NCBI RefSeq assembly: GCF_001894745.1 | Contig: NZ_BBYF01000004.1 | Span: 62,001-126,000 of the forward strand | DNA: 64,000 nucleotides | Direction: 5' to 3' | Source of the DNA: Paenibacillus sp. NAIST15-1 | GTDB taxonomy: Bacteria; Bacillota; Bacilli; Paenibacillales; Paenibacillaceae | In this document: piece by piece, positions 19,232 through 29,300 of the stretch | Layout: every line of letters begins with the position of its first letter | How positions within the stretch are numbered: the stretch's first letter is position 1 | The notes under the pieces: generated by a model | Told to the model about the DNA's origin: nothing | The model's database searches: none | The model's input: only the letters and a program-made list of their open reading frames with translations | Made by a program: the position numbers and the translations under genes

Positions 19232-19377
19232 CGGTGGTGTCACATAATTCTCTGCAGTGCTGCCGTTTTGCCAGTGTTGAACCATTTGGCGTTGTTGCAA
19301 TACTTGGCAGTGCCGTAGTACTTAGCGGAGTCACACTACTTCACAGTATCCCAGAACTCCGCGGTGTCGAATTACTT
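19232..19377. repeat. Degenerate 18-bp tandem array upstream of yitT
   Basis: Eight consecutive units can be laid out at 18-bp period (one 2-bp slip after the first): for example GGCAGTGCCGTAGTACTT (19306-19323), AGCGGAGTCACACTACTT (19324-19341), CGCGGTGTCGAATTACTT (19360-19377). An approximate consensus is GGCAGTGTCGNANTACTT. The units differ by several bases each, so the array is old or constrained only at some positions. It occupies the space between prfB and yitT. Confidence 0.6.
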
Positions 19378-19453
19378 GGCAAGAAATCTGTATCCTGTGC
19401 CATGAACCTATCTTATTATGTGCACTCTCTAGCATGGTAAAGCATTCAAGCAC

Positions 19454-19496
19454 AACAAAAAACCTGCCCCAATCAAAGATCGGCGCAGGTTTTCGC
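19454..19496 (-). terminator. Intrinsic terminator after prfB
   Basis: On the minus strand AAAACCTGC and GCAGGTTTT pair around a 17-base loop, followed by TTTTGTT, about 20 bp after the stop codon. Confidence 0.8.
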
Positions 19497-19513
19497 AGTC
19501 GGTACCAACATAT

Positions 19514-20633
19514 TTATGCTTCAGATGATGGTTGAATTAAGGTTCTCAAGTACGCGTCAATAAACGTATCCAAGTCGCCGTCCATCACGGCGCCGACATT
19601 TCCGGTTTCCACCTGCGTCCGGTGGTCCTTGACCATGCTGTACGGATGGAATACATAGGAGCGAATTTGGCTTCCCCATGCGATTTCCATCTGATCACCA
19701 CGGATTTCTGCTAACTGCTTCTGTTGTTCCTCAATCTTGCGCTCATACAACTTGGAACGAAGATGAGTCATGGCACGCTCACGGTTCTTGATCTGCGAAC
19801 GCTCCGTCTGACATGTCACGACGATGCCCGTTGGAATATGGGTAATACGAACAGCAGAATCCGTCGTATTGATGTGCTGACCACCCGCACCGCTCGCACG
19901 GTAGGTATCAACTTTCAAATCCTCTGTACGGATTTCAATTTCCGCGTCGTCTGTAATCTCAGGCACGACGTCGCAGGATACAAATGAAGTATGTCTCCGG
20001 CCAGAGGAATCAAATGGCGAGATACGAACGAGACGATGCACACCCTTCTCCGTCTTCAAATAACCGTAAGCGTTATATCCTTTAACAAGCAGCGTCACGC
20101 TCTTAATGCCTGCTTCGTCGCCTGGCAGATAATCCAGTACCTCGACCTTGAAGCCGCGCTTCTCTGCCCAGCGTGTATACATGCGCAGAAGCATTTGGCC
20201 CCAGTCTTGAGACTCGGTACCGCCTGCACCTGGATGCAGCTCCAAAATGGCGTTCATTTTATCATAAGGCTCGCTCAGCAGAAGCTGAAGCTCGAAATTC
20301 TCAATACTAGCCAAGAGTTGTTCAACATTCGCTGTCAGTTCCTCAGCTAGTGATTCATCGTCTTCTTCCTCTGCCAGCTCGAGCATCATTTCATTGTCGT
20401 CATAATCCTGCTTCAGCTTCCCATACTGGTCAACAATGCTCTTGATTGCATTCATCTCGGAGATAAGTCCTTGCGCTTTGTCATTGTCATCCCAGAAGTC
20501 CGGTGCAGCCATCTTCTCCTCGAAGTTGGCAATCATCTCTTGCTTCAGATCGAAGTCAAAGAGACCCCCTAAGGTTTGTAAGTTTAGCTGCGATGCTGCG
20601 CATATTGTGACGTACACTTGCGTCGATCATCAT
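19514..20633 (-). CDS. prfB: Peptide chain release factor 2, with programmed +1 frameshift
   Basis: Releases peptides at UGA and UAA. The gene starts at the ATG at 20633 (GAGGTGG upstream), reads 25 codons, meets an in-frame TGA at 20558-20556 and continues in the +1 frame from GAC. The site is the classical one: AGGGGG three bases before CTT TGA C. The second frame encodes the remaining 340-odd residues with the SPF recognition motif ([10 protein letters not shown]) and the catalytic GGQ ([15 protein letters not shown] context). Expression is therefore autoregulated by RF2 level. Treating the +1 frame alone as the gene would give a false N-terminus. Confidence 0.96.
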
Positions 20634-20684
20634 AATACCACCTCGGCAAAATTGGTTAGGAAGGGAGCAGTGTCGCTTCCTTCT

Positions 20685-20721
20685 CCCGAACAACGGGCGG
20701 CTATACGGCCGCCCGTTCGGG
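20685..20721 (-). terminator. GC-rich hairpin between secA and prfB
   Basis: CCCGAAC and CGGGCGGC pair with GCCGCCCG and TTCGGG around a TATA loop. Very stable but no T tract follows, so it may be an mRNA 3'-end stabiliser or processing site as well as a terminator of secA. Confidence 0.5.
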
Positions 20722-20852
20722 TCTATCATGTGGAGAGCTGCGCATTGGCCTCTATCCACCATGAATATGCTGTTTATTACTGTCTATGCAGCGGTGTATA
20801 TCCGATGCAAGAGTATTCATGACTATAATCGGCATAAAACTCGTTCAGCCAA

Positions 20853-23363
20853 TTAGTCTTGCTTACCGTGACATTGCTTATATTTCTTGCCGCTTCCGCA
20901 AGGGCACTGGTCGTTGCGGCCAACCACTTCGCCCTTTACAACAGGACGCTTCTCAGCAGGTTCTGCATTCGTAGACATCTTGCTCTCTTCTATGACAGCT
21001 TGACGTTCTACATTCTGCTCTACTTGAGCCTTCATAATGTATGTGGACACTTCTTCTTGGATAGAAGCTACCATGCTGTTGAACATTTCGTAGCCCTCGA
21101 ATTGGTATTCACGCAGCGGATCCGTACCGCCGTACGCACGAAGGTGAATCCCTTGACGCAGATGATCCATCGCATCGATATGATCCATCCACTTGGAGTC
21201 TACGGCACGAAGCACGACAACCTTCTCAAATTCACGCACAAGTTCTGGCCCGATGCGCTCTTCGCGTTCTGTATATTTCTCCATAACCTTGCTGAACAGG
21301 AATTCCGTAATTTCTTCTTTTTCCTTGCCCCACAGGTCATCCTTCGTAATTGTACCCTCGTCAAGCATTTGACGATGCATGTAGTTCACGACTTCGTCCA
21401 GATCCCAGTTCTCTGGGATATCATCTTCATTACAGTGCGCATCTACGACGCGCTCGATGCATGGCTTGATCATATCCAACACGATTTGGCGGATATTCTC
21501 GGAATCAAGCACTTCAAAGCGCTGCTTGTAGATGATACCTCGCTGTTGGTTCATAACGTCATCATACTGAAGGACGACTTTACGCAAGTCGAAGTTGTTG
21601 CCTTCTACTCGCTTCTGTGCAGATTCCACAGCACGCGTAATCAGCTTGGACTCGATAGGCTGATCCTCTTCAAATCCAAGACGCTCCATCATGCCAAGCA
21701 CGTTATCCGCACCGAAACGACGCATCAATTCGTCTTCCAAGGACAGATAGAACTGCGAGGAACCTGGATCGCCCTGACGTCCAGCACGTCCACGAAGCTG
21801 GTTATCGATACGACGGCTCTCATGGCGCTCCGTACCGATAATGTGCAAGCCGCCTGTTTCCTGTACGCCTTCACCCAAGATAATGTCCGTACCGCGACCC
21901 GCCATGTTCGTGGCGATAGTTACTTGGTTCGGTTGACCTGCGCTAGAAATGATATTCGCTTCCTCCGCATGGTACTTCGCATTCAAGACTTGGTGCTTCA
22001 CACCCTTGCGGCGGAGCATGTCAGACAAGCGCTCCGAGTTCTCGATCGACACCGTACCAACCAAGACTGGCTGGCCATTTTTGTGGCGCTTCACGATTTC
22101 CTCTACAACCGCGTTATATTTCGCATTTTCCGACTTATAGACGACATCCGGAATGTCTTTACGTTGGTTCGGCTTATTCGTCGGCACTTGGATAACTTCC
22201 AAGCCGTAAATGCTCTTAAATTCTTCTTCCTCTGTCTTCGCAGTACCCGTCATACCGGCAAGCTTGCGATACATACGGAAGTAGTTCTGGAATGTAATTG
22301 TTGCGAGCGTCATGCTCTCATTTTGCACCTCAAGGCCTTCTTTCGCCTCGATTGCTTGGTGCAAGCCGTCGCTATAGCGACGGCCAGCCATCATACGGCC
22401 TGTGAATTCGTCGACAATAACAATCTCGCCGTCATTTACGACATAGTCAACATCCAGACGCATAATCGCGTGAGCCTTCAACGCTTGTTGGATATGGTGA
22501 TTCAATGTTACGTTCTTCACATCGAACAGGTTCTCCACGCCGAGTGCTTTCTCCGCCTTAGCCACACCTGCTTCTGTAAGTGCAACTTGACGCGTCTTCA
22601 CATCAATCGTATAGTCCTCTTCACCTTTCAAGCGGCTAACGAACCGGTCTGCAACGAAGTACAGCTCTGTCGACTTAGCAGCTTGTCCAGAAATGATAAG
22701 CGGCGTACGCGCTTCGTCAACGAGGATGGAGTCCACTTCATCAATGATTGCGAAATTCAGTGGACGCTGAACCATTTGCTCTTTATAAAGCACCATGTTG
22801 TCACGCAGATAGTCGAACCCATACTCGTTGTTCGTACCATACGTAATATCGCACGCATATGCTTCCTGCTTCATGTTGTGGTCCATACCAGAGAGGTTCA
22901 AACCAACTGTCATCCCCAGGAAATTGTATACTTGAGCCATAATCTCGCTGTCGCGGGATGCCAAGTAATCGTTGACGGTAACGACGTGAACGCCTTTCCC
23001 TTCCAACGCATTCAAATATACAGGAAGTGTTCCGACGAGTGTCTTACCTTCCCCTGTCTTCATCTCAGCGATCTTGCCTTCATGAAGCACCATACCACCG
23101 AGCAGCTGTACATCATAATGACGCATGCCCAGCGTACGCTTTGCAGCTTCACGCACTGTAGCAAATGCTTCTGGCAAGAGCTGATCCAATGTGTCGCCCT
23201 TTGCAAGACGCTCACGGAATTCCACCGTCTTCGATTGTAATTGTTCATCGGATAATTTCTCGAATTCGGGTTCCAGACCGTTAATAACCTCAACCGTCTT
23301 CAAGAGCCGCTTAACTTCGCGTTCGTTGGCATCGCCGAATATTTTCTTTACAAGTCCTAGCAT
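20853..23363 (-). CDS. secA: Preprotein translocase ATPase SecA
   Basis: Motor that drives unfolded preproteins through SecYEG; this organism exports large amounts of S-layer and surface protein, so it is heavily used. 836 residues, ATG at 23363 with AAAGGGG upstream. Walker A MKTGEGKT is at 101-108, the DEAD-like [16 protein letters not shown] follows near 208, and the second helicase motifs include [11 protein letters not shown] and [13 protein letters not shown]. The C-terminal zinc-binding motif [15 protein letters not shown] is intact, as needed for SecB-independent lipid/ribosome contacts. Canonical single secA; no secA2 seen here. Confidence 0.98.
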   Translation of the reverse strand: MLGLVKKIFGDANEREVKRLLKTVEVINGLEPEFEKLSDEQLQSKTVEFRERLAKGDTLDQLLPEAFATVREAAKRTLGMRHYDVQLLGGMVLHEGKIAEMKTGEGKTLVGTLPVYLNALEGKGVHVVTVNDYLASRDSEIMAQVYNFLGMTVGLNLSGMDHNMKQEAYACDITYGTNNEYGFDYLRDNMVLYKEQMVQRPLNFAIIDEVDSILVDEARTPLIISGQAAKSTELYFVADRFVSRLKGEEDYTIDVKTRQVALTEAGVAKAEKALGVENLFDVKNVTLNHHIQQALKAHAIMRLDVDYVVNDGEIVIVDEFTGRMMAGRRYSDGLHQAIEAKEGLEVQNESMTLATITFQNYFRMYRKLAGMTGTAKTEEEEFKSIYGLEVIQVPTNKPNQRKDIPDVVYKSENAKYNAVVEEIVKRHKNGQPVLVGTVSIENSERLSDMLRRKGVKHQVLNAKYHAEEANIISSAGQPNQVTIATNMAGRGTDIILGEGVQETGGLHIIGTERHESRRIDNQLRGRAGRQGDPGSSQFYLSLEDELMRRFGADNVLGMMERLGFEEDQPIESKLITRAVESAQKRVEGNNFDLRKVVLQYDDVMNQQRGIIYKQRFEVLDSENIRQIVLDMIKPCIERVVDAHCNEDDIPENWDLDEVVNYMHRQMLDEGTITKDDLWGKEKEEITEFLFSKVMEKYTEREERIGPELVREFEKVVVLRAVDSKWMDHIDAMDHLRQGIHLRAYGGTDPLREYQFEGYEMFNSMVASIQEEVSTYIMKAQVEQNVERQAVIEESKMSTNAEPAEKRPVVKGEVVGRNDQCPCGSGKKYKQCHGKQD

Positions 23364-23671
23364 GCTTAACCCCTTTCACGCAAATCCGATCGTGATTTTA
23401 TGGCCGTTCTCTATCCTTCATTCAAGCTTCTACACAAGAACGGTAACATCGACTCGTTTTGCAATAAATTGTAACAGTTTCAACAGGGTCCCGCAACCGC
23501 CGCTGGGCATGTTTTCGGCGATCTTTCATCACATTTTCACACGAATGTAGCGGCATACCGTGGGCTATCCTGCTTCCAGCAACAAAAAGAAAATTTACAC
23601 TATATTAATAGAAGGCATTTGAAAATGAGGTACAAATCGCACCTTCTGAAAACTCGTACTATTATATATAC
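23364..23671 (-). other. secA upstream region with a possible promoter
   Basis: About 410 bp separate hpf and secA. A possible minus-strand promoter is TTGCGG (23491-23496), 17-bp spacer, TACAAT (23468-23473), about 95 bp before secA. An imperfect inverted repeat (GAAGG...CCTTC) lies near 23617-23652. No gene is seen. Confidence 0.4.
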
Positions 23672-23706
23672 GTGAAAAGAGCCCATTCCGTTGTGGAAAT
23701 AGGCTC
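23672..23706 (-). terminator. Intrinsic terminator after hpf
   Basis: GAGCC and ATTTCC pair with GGAAT and GGCTC around a short loop, followed by TTTTC on the minus strand; the opposite strand ends in TTTTTT, so it may be bidirectional. Confidence 0.7.
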
Positions 23707-23774
23707 AGTCCTTTTTTGGTAATCGGGTGAGCTCTCTGCCCTACATGGCAGCTGAGAACTCAATGTGCCCGTTC

Positions 23775-24326
23775 TTAGCCTTGTTCAATCAATCCGTAAC
23801 GACCGTCATCACGGCGATATACAACATTGACTTCCTTGCTCTCCGCATTCGAGAATACGAAGAAGTTATGGCCAATCATATTCATCTGCAGGATTGCTTC
23901 TTCTACGTCCATCGGCTTCAGTGTGAATCGCTTCGTCCGTACGACTTCCAGCTCATCCTCTTCCTCCACCGCAACTGGTGCTGCTGTAGACTGTTCACGG
24001 AACAGCTGCTCTGCCGCTGCACCAACCTGACGGAACTTGCGGTTGGCTTTCGTTTTATGCTTGCGGATCTGCCGTTCCAACTTGTCTACGACGCCATCGA
24101 TCGATGCATACATGTCCTTGCTTCGATGTTCGGCCCGCAGCAGCAAACCCGGTAATGGAATTGTTACTTCAATACTGTGTACATCCTTAATGACGCTGAG
24201 TGTAACGTTAGCGCCTGAAGCAGGGGGAGTTTCAAAATACCGTTCCAGTCGGCTCAATTTCTTCTCGACATAGTCAAGCAGTGCGTCTGTGACTTCAATG
24301 TTCTGACCTCGAACTTTATATTCCAT
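23775..24326 (-). CDS. hpf: Long-form ribosome hibernation promoting factor
   Basis: Dimerises 70S ribosomes into inactive 100S particles in stationary phase or stress. 183 residues, ATG at 24326 with AAAGGAGGAG upstream. The N-terminal S30AE domain (1-100: YKVRGQNIEVTDALLDYVEKKLSRLERYF) is followed by a variable linker and the C-terminal dimerisation domain (about 125-183: RTKRFTLKPMDVEEAILQM, GHNFFVFSNAES). Both domains are present, so it is the long form (YvyD/HPF-long), which works without RMF. Confidence 0.96.
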   Translation of the reverse strand: MEYKVRGQNIEVTDALLDYVEKKLSRLERYFETPPASGANVTLSVIKDVHSIEVTIPLPGLLLRAEHRSKDMYASIDGVVDKLERQIRKHKTKANRKFRQVGAAAEQLFREQSTAAPVAVEEEDELEVVRTKRFTLKPMDVEEAILQMNMIGHNFFVFSNAESKEVNVVYRRDDGRYGLIEQG

Positions 24327-24352
24327 ATAGCACTCCTCCTTTGGATACCTTT

Positions 24353-24382
24353 ATTATACCATAGCTATGATGGAGGAATCAA
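24353..24382 (-). promoter_or_regulatory. Putative hpf promoter
   Basis: Minus-strand TTGATT (24377-24382), 18-bp spacer, TATAAT (24353-24358), about 27 bp before the start codon. Looks sigma-A-like; no clear sigma-B site was seen although the Bacillus gene has one. Confidence 0.6.
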
Positions 24383-24628
24383 AAAAACGGTTACAATCCG
24401 TTTACAATTCCGTATCTTTATTTACCCTTATCCTCAGGTTATAAAACGGCTTATATGGTTGTCAATGAGCTGGAATCAGAACATTGGGAAAGGTACCGGC
24501 AAGTCTTGTTAAATCATGTTCATGTGGTTGCGCTTTACAGCTCATTGAAGCTCATTAAACAGCTATAAAGAGGATCTTGGACAACCACTGAACATAAACA
24601 GTAGCAATTCGAAATAACAGACCATGAA
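24383..24628. other. Intergenic sequence between the csp terminator and the hpf promoter
   Basis: About 245 bp without coding signal. Short repeats such as AGCTCATTGAAGCTCATTAA are visible but no recognisable element. Confidence 0.35.
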
Positions 24629-24662
24629 AAAACTAAAAACCCCTGGCATCAAGCCAGGGGTG
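24629..24662 (-). terminator. Strong intrinsic terminator after the cold-shock gene
   Basis: CCCCTGGC and GCCAGGGG around a TTGAT loop, followed by TTTTTAGTTTTTT on the minus strand. Confidence 0.9.
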
Positions 24663-24707
24663 TGTAGCTAATCGGAATCATATATAATTCGACTCACGTC
24701 GGTATGA

Positions 24708-24905
24708 TTACAGTTTGATTACGTTAGCCGCTTGTGGACCGCGAGCGCCTTCCACGATATCGAATTCTACGGATTGACCTTCTTCCAAAGTCTTGAAACC
24801 GTCAGTTTGGATAGCGGAGAAGTGTACGAATACGTCGTTGCCTTCTGCAGTTTCGATGAAGCCATAACCTTTTTCAGCATTGAACCATTTTACTTTACCT
24901 TGCAT
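24708..24905 (-). CDS. Cold-shock protein (CspA/CspB family)
   Basis: 65-residue single OB-fold RNA chaperone. RNP1 KGYGFIE at 12-18 and RNP2 VFVHF at 25-29 are intact; starts [13 protein letters not shown] as usual. The start is the ATG at 24905; an in-frame upstream extension is non-homologous and is better seen as the long 5' leader that cold-shock mRNAs carry (about 24906-25046). Several paralogues usually exist per genome, so no specific letter is given. Confidence 0.96.
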   Translation of the reverse strand: MQGKVKWFNAEKGYGFIETAEGNDVFVHFSAIQTDGFKTLEEGQSVEFDIVEGARGPQAANVIKL

Positions 24906-25046
24906 GTCGATAACATTCCCTTCATCTTCAAATGCCGTGAAGTTTTTATCCTTCACAAGTTCGACTATATCACCGGATGGAAGCGTTGTCAATGAGATTA
25001 TTGGAAATTTTCCCTTTATAATTATTAAAAAAAATCTCAAATCAAA
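24906..25046 (-). promoter_or_regulatory. Long leader region of the cold-shock gene
   Basis: About 140 bp between fliB and the csp start, AT-rich near fliB and containing AAGGGA close to the start codon. Cold-shock genes characteristically have long structured leaders that control translation by temperature. I cannot define the transcription start. Confidence 0.4.
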
Positions 25047-26309
25047 TTAATCAAAATTAAGCGATTCAACCTCACTGTCCTTCACCATCGTGGCTAGATG
25101 CCCTAATGTATCAAAATGATGTTCCTTGAGAAGTTGTTTAACATGATTCAGGTACTTGGAATTATGCTCAACTTGCCGGGAAATTTTTTGAATAACATTC
25201 ACCGCGTCGTCTGATGTCAAACCTTTATTATATCCTGCTATACCGATCATAAAAATTTTAATAATAGAATATAAAACACACATTTGGACATATTCATCAA
25301 ACACATCATTCTTAGTTATATTCGGATACAAAGAGCTGTAAATATAATTTACAAGATAGTTTTCAAGTATGAATTCATATTTCTCCAAAAAAGGTTGATA
25401 GTGATTTTTATAATTTAACGAAAAATTCCGTTCAATCAATTCTCGTATATCATCATCTTCGTTTTTCCCTAAAGTTAGTCCTGCAACCATATTATTATGG
25501 AAAACCGTGGTTTTATCTGTAGAATAACCCATAGTTGCTCTTATTTGTACCAATTCTGTAATTATTCTAGTTTGAAGCTTCAAGTTTATTTTAATTTGAT
25601 TAAAACTATCAATGTAACCTTCATGATTCATTTTCACATAATATTCTTTAATCAGTTCACTTATTTGATCGTACTGTTTCTCTCCAAGATATTTTTGCAA
25701 TTTGTCAGTAAACAAACCTAGCATAATCAATCGATCGCTAATCGCCATTTTACGATTTTGAATAATATCTATCGCAAGAACCCTAAGTTTCCAGAGCAAT
25801 TCTTTCTTAAAAGTTGGCTCTTGCTTTCCAATACTTTTTGTAACAATCCATTCGGATTTAATATCTTGTTCAAACTCTTCAAAATCAATGCCCCCAGGAT
25901 TTAATAATGCTAATCTTGCTGCTTCTGGACAAGATAGTTTTGCAGACAATTCGGCAATACTGTCTACACTGTTTAATACTCTTGGATAAGTTGCGCATAC
26001 TGATGATAACATATGCTCGCCTAACTTCTCCTGAATCCCGCAAAGCCCCTTTTCATTCAATAGCGGGCACATGCAATTACTATCCAAGTTTATGTAGGCA
26101 TAGCTTCCAGACGTATCTGCCTGAGCTCTATTCCTTTTCAGTCCTTGGCTAAGCTTGGTTTTCATTCCAGGTTCCCTGACATTTTTGTATTTTTTGTATG
26201 TCGCTTTATCAATGTCAATTCTCCAACCTGAACAGCATGTATCTTCACAATCCCCACCAATACAGGAGAATTGTTTCATGTAAACAGGCAGTAGCGTAAC
26301 TTGTTTCAC
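25047..26309 (-). CDS. fliB: FliB-family flagellin lysine N-methylase
   Basis: Expected to methylate surface lysines of flagellin. I use the second of two in-frame GTG codons (26309), because AAGGAG lies eight bases upstream of it and would overlap the first. In the 420 residues the N-terminal cysteine cluster is Cys16, Cys21, Cys25 and Cys26 (CIGGDCEDTCC), followed by GWRIDID; further cysteines occur in CMCPLL, GLCGI and SSVCATYPR, the FliB pattern thought to bind an iron-sulfur cluster. Located at the end of the flagellin-fliD-fliS block, which supports the role. Lower GC than the arg and secA genes. The preceding terminator leaves only about 30 bp, so no separate promoter fits. Confidence 0.9.
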   Translation of the reverse strand: MKQVTLLPVYMKQFSCIGGDCEDTCCSGWRIDIDKATYKKYKNVREPGMKTKLSQGLKRNRAQADTSGSYAYINLDSNCMCPLLNEKGLCGIQEKLGEHMLSSVCATYPRVLNSVDSIAELSAKLSCPEAARLALLNPGGIDFEEFEQDIKSEWIVTKSIGKQEPTFKKELLWKLRVLAIDIIQNRKMAISDRLIMLGLFTDKLQKYLGEKQYDQISELIKEYYVKMNHEGYIDSFNQIKINLKLQTRIITELVQIRATMGYSTDKTTVFHNNMVAGLTLGKNEDDDIRELIERNFSLNYKNHYQPFLEKYEFILENYLVNYIYSSLYPNITKNDVFDEYVQMCVLYSIIKIFMIGIAGYNKGLTSDDAVNVIQKISRQVEHNSKYLNHVKQLLKEHHFDTLGHLATMVKDSEVESLNFD

Positions 26310-26340
26310 TCTTTTCACTCCTTAAACCATCTATTGCTTA

Positions 26341-26374
26341 AAGAAAGGGATCTTCCCCTAAGAAGATCCCTTTC
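26341..26374 (-). terminator. Terminator between the VWA/TIG gene and fliB
   Basis: AAAGGGATCTTC and AAGATCCCTTT around a seven-base loop, followed by CTTTAAG. The T tract is weak, so partial read-through into fliB is plausible. Confidence 0.75.
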
Positions 26375-26377
26375 CCA

Positions 26378-29300
26378 TTATTTGTACTCAAAGTTTAATG
26401 AAGTATCTGATTCTTTTCCATCTGGATTCATAACTTTAAAGCTTACTACTCCAGGAGCACCTGCAGCAGGAACTCTAAATTTTATTCTTCCAGAATTGAC
26501 GTAATCAGCTGGATACTCTACTCCATCAAATACAATTTTTATTCCTTTAACGAAATTTGATCCGTCAATATAGATGATCGTACCTCCAGATAATGCTCCA
26601 GAAGAAGGAGATACAGAACGCAATGTCGGACTCGGTAGTGCAGGCGGTTCGTCGTAAGTAAATTCCGCATTTGTTGAAACCCCTGATGGATTCGTTATCA
26701 CGATTTCAACTTTTCCTGGTGTTGTCGTTGCAGGAGTACGGAAATAAATACGGGAACTATTTACATATGTGTAATTTACCGGACTATTATTAAAGGTTAC
26801 ATTAAGTCCTTTCTCCAGATACATGCCGTCAATATAAACGATTGTATCACCAGACATTGGTCCATGATTAGGGGACACTTTCGTAATCTCCGGTTTGAAT
26901 TCCTCATACGTATATCCGTTTGGTAGAGTAAACGACTTCCCATCTGGGTTAGTTAGAGTTACATCAACACTTCCAGCATCAGTTACAGCAGGAACGTAAG
27001 CCCTTACTGTAGTTGGACTCATAAATGCAGCCAATTTTACCGTTGTCGTACCAAAAGTAACAGTTGCACCTTTTTGGAAATCCGTGCCGACGATTTCTAC
27101 AAGGACACCACCATTTTTATTGCCGCTGTTCGGTGTAATGCTTTGAATCACAGGATCCGGAAATACAGGTGGAGCATCATAGGTAAAGCCATCCGCTAGT
27201 TCGCCTGATTTGTCATCTGGATTAACCACTTTAATACTAACAGTTCCATTAAAGTCTACCACTGGAGTACGAGCCGACATACGACCAGCATTTACATAGT
27301 TTGCACTAAGTTCTATTTCTTTTCCATTATGTACAAAGAACATCTTTGCACCTTTTTGGAAATCCTTACCATCGACATAAATAATCGTTGGTTCTGCCAT
27401 CGGCCCATGATTCGGGTTCACAGCCGTAACAACTGGAGCTGGATACTCAGGTGGTGCATCATACGTAAATGCGTTTGGAACTTCAACGAATTGAAGATCT
27501 GGATTAGTTATTTTAATCGAGATGCTCTCTGGAGCGTTCCAGCTTGGCGTACGAACTGAGAGTCTATTCTTCCCTATGAAAGTTGTAGGAAGTTCAATTC
27601 CACCCCATAGGACTTTAACACCCTCTACAAAATCACTACCGTCAATATAAACCATTGTTCCGCCTTCCATTGGACCATTCTTTGGCGTAATACTGCTTAC
27701 AGAAGGTGCTTTCGGAGGCGGAGGTAAAAGATATTTGAAGCCTTGTGCGAGCACTGACTTACTACCGTCTGGATTAACGACTTTTACGTCAATAGCATCT
27801 TCTTTTGCCCAAACTGGCGTTTGAATAGTTAACTTTTCTCCCGAGTAGTAAATAACTTTCTCAACTTCTTTATCTCCAAAAAATACTTTAGTGCCTTTTT
27901 CGAATAATTGGCCCTCTAAAGTAACGGTCTCATTCCCAGTAGTTATCCCTTCTGCTGGGGAAACCGATTTTAATTCCAATTTCGGCGGCTCATTATATCG
28001 GAATGCATCTTTCAATTCAGATTGTGTGCCATCTGGATTTTCAATTGTGATATTAACCAAGCCAGGTTTTACTCCGGCAGGTGTTACTGCGTGCAAGTAA
28101 ACATCACTATGATAAGTCACAGTTGGGGAATAATTCTCGCCAACTTTCACTTTAATTCCAGGTAAAAAATATTTGCCAGTAATCATTATTTTAGTACCGC
28201 CAGCAAGCGGGCCAGATGTTGGGTCAATCTTTAAAACTTCAGGATCTGCAAGATAATTAAAGGGTGCAGTTGCTGCTTGGCGATCATCATTGATTACTTG
28301 TAATGTTGTCTGTCCCTGCTTGCCTACAGGAACCGTTGCATCAATCTCTTTATCATTAACCAATGATACATCAGAAGCTTCGATGCCTCCAATTAATACT
28401 TTCAATCCTGGTCTAAAATGCTCTCCAGCAATCTTTATTTTTTCTCCGCCAGCAATTTTGGCTTTATCTGGAGTAACGGATGTTATCGTTGGTGCTGGGT
28501 ACTTGACTTCAAGAACCGTCTTATCTGGTGAATAGTTTCTAGGTGCACCAGTATAATCCTTGTATGTGATAATAGATTTGGGGGTTGTGACAGAGAACTT
28601 TCCAGCCCCCTTATCGGATTTATGTTTGATTTTATAGGTAAACTGAAGCTTATCTGTTTTTAACTCCAAAAAGTTCCATACCAAGGTGTTGCCGTTAACC
28701 TGTGGTTTAGGTATATTATGTTCATATGAACCTGGTACAATTTCAAATGCGTCGTCTACAACTTCAGTTACAGTCACATCATATGCACTGGCAAGACCAA
28801 TTTCTTTTACAATGGCTGAATAAATTTCAGATAATCCCGTTGATCCCAGAACAAAATGATGATGATGTGCAGTCGTTGCCATATCCATCATCAACTTGTT
28901 AGGGGCACTAGTTATAGGATCTTCCTTTGGTGAAAGCAATGCGATCGTATAAAATACAATACCTGCATCTTTGGCTTGTTCCGCTTTTTTCAATGCATAT
29001 TTGTATGCATCCAAGCCATCTCCGCCTACTGTGGCTGCACCATCTGTCATCAGGACAATTACAGGCTGTGCATCTGGGCGATGATTTTCTAGCAACTTGA
29101 TTGCTTTATCAATTGCATCCCCTGTTGCCGTACTACCATTTGCTTTAATAGTATCAATGTAATTTTTTGCAGCTTGAGGATCAGAAGTTAATTCAAAAGA
29201 GTCGGCTTTTGAACTGAAATCAACCACCCCAACTCTATGCTTCTTGAAATCCATTAAATCTACAAACCCTTTGGCAGCATCAACTGCATTTTTCATCTTA

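Noticed and set aside
19232-19377. CRISPR-like array
   Set aside because: No alternating identical repeats and unique spacers; units are contiguous and degenerate, and no cas genes are nearby.
19177-19440. An 87-codon plus-strand frame across the 18-bp repeat array, encoding hexapeptide-like repeats
   Set aside because: No ribosome binding site or promoter, and the pattern follows from the 18-bp period. Reported as a DNA repeat only.
20859-23240. A 793-codon open frame antisense to secA
   Set aside because: It mirrors the codon bias of secA, has no ribosome binding site and no recognisable domain; SecA itself is complete and unmistakable.
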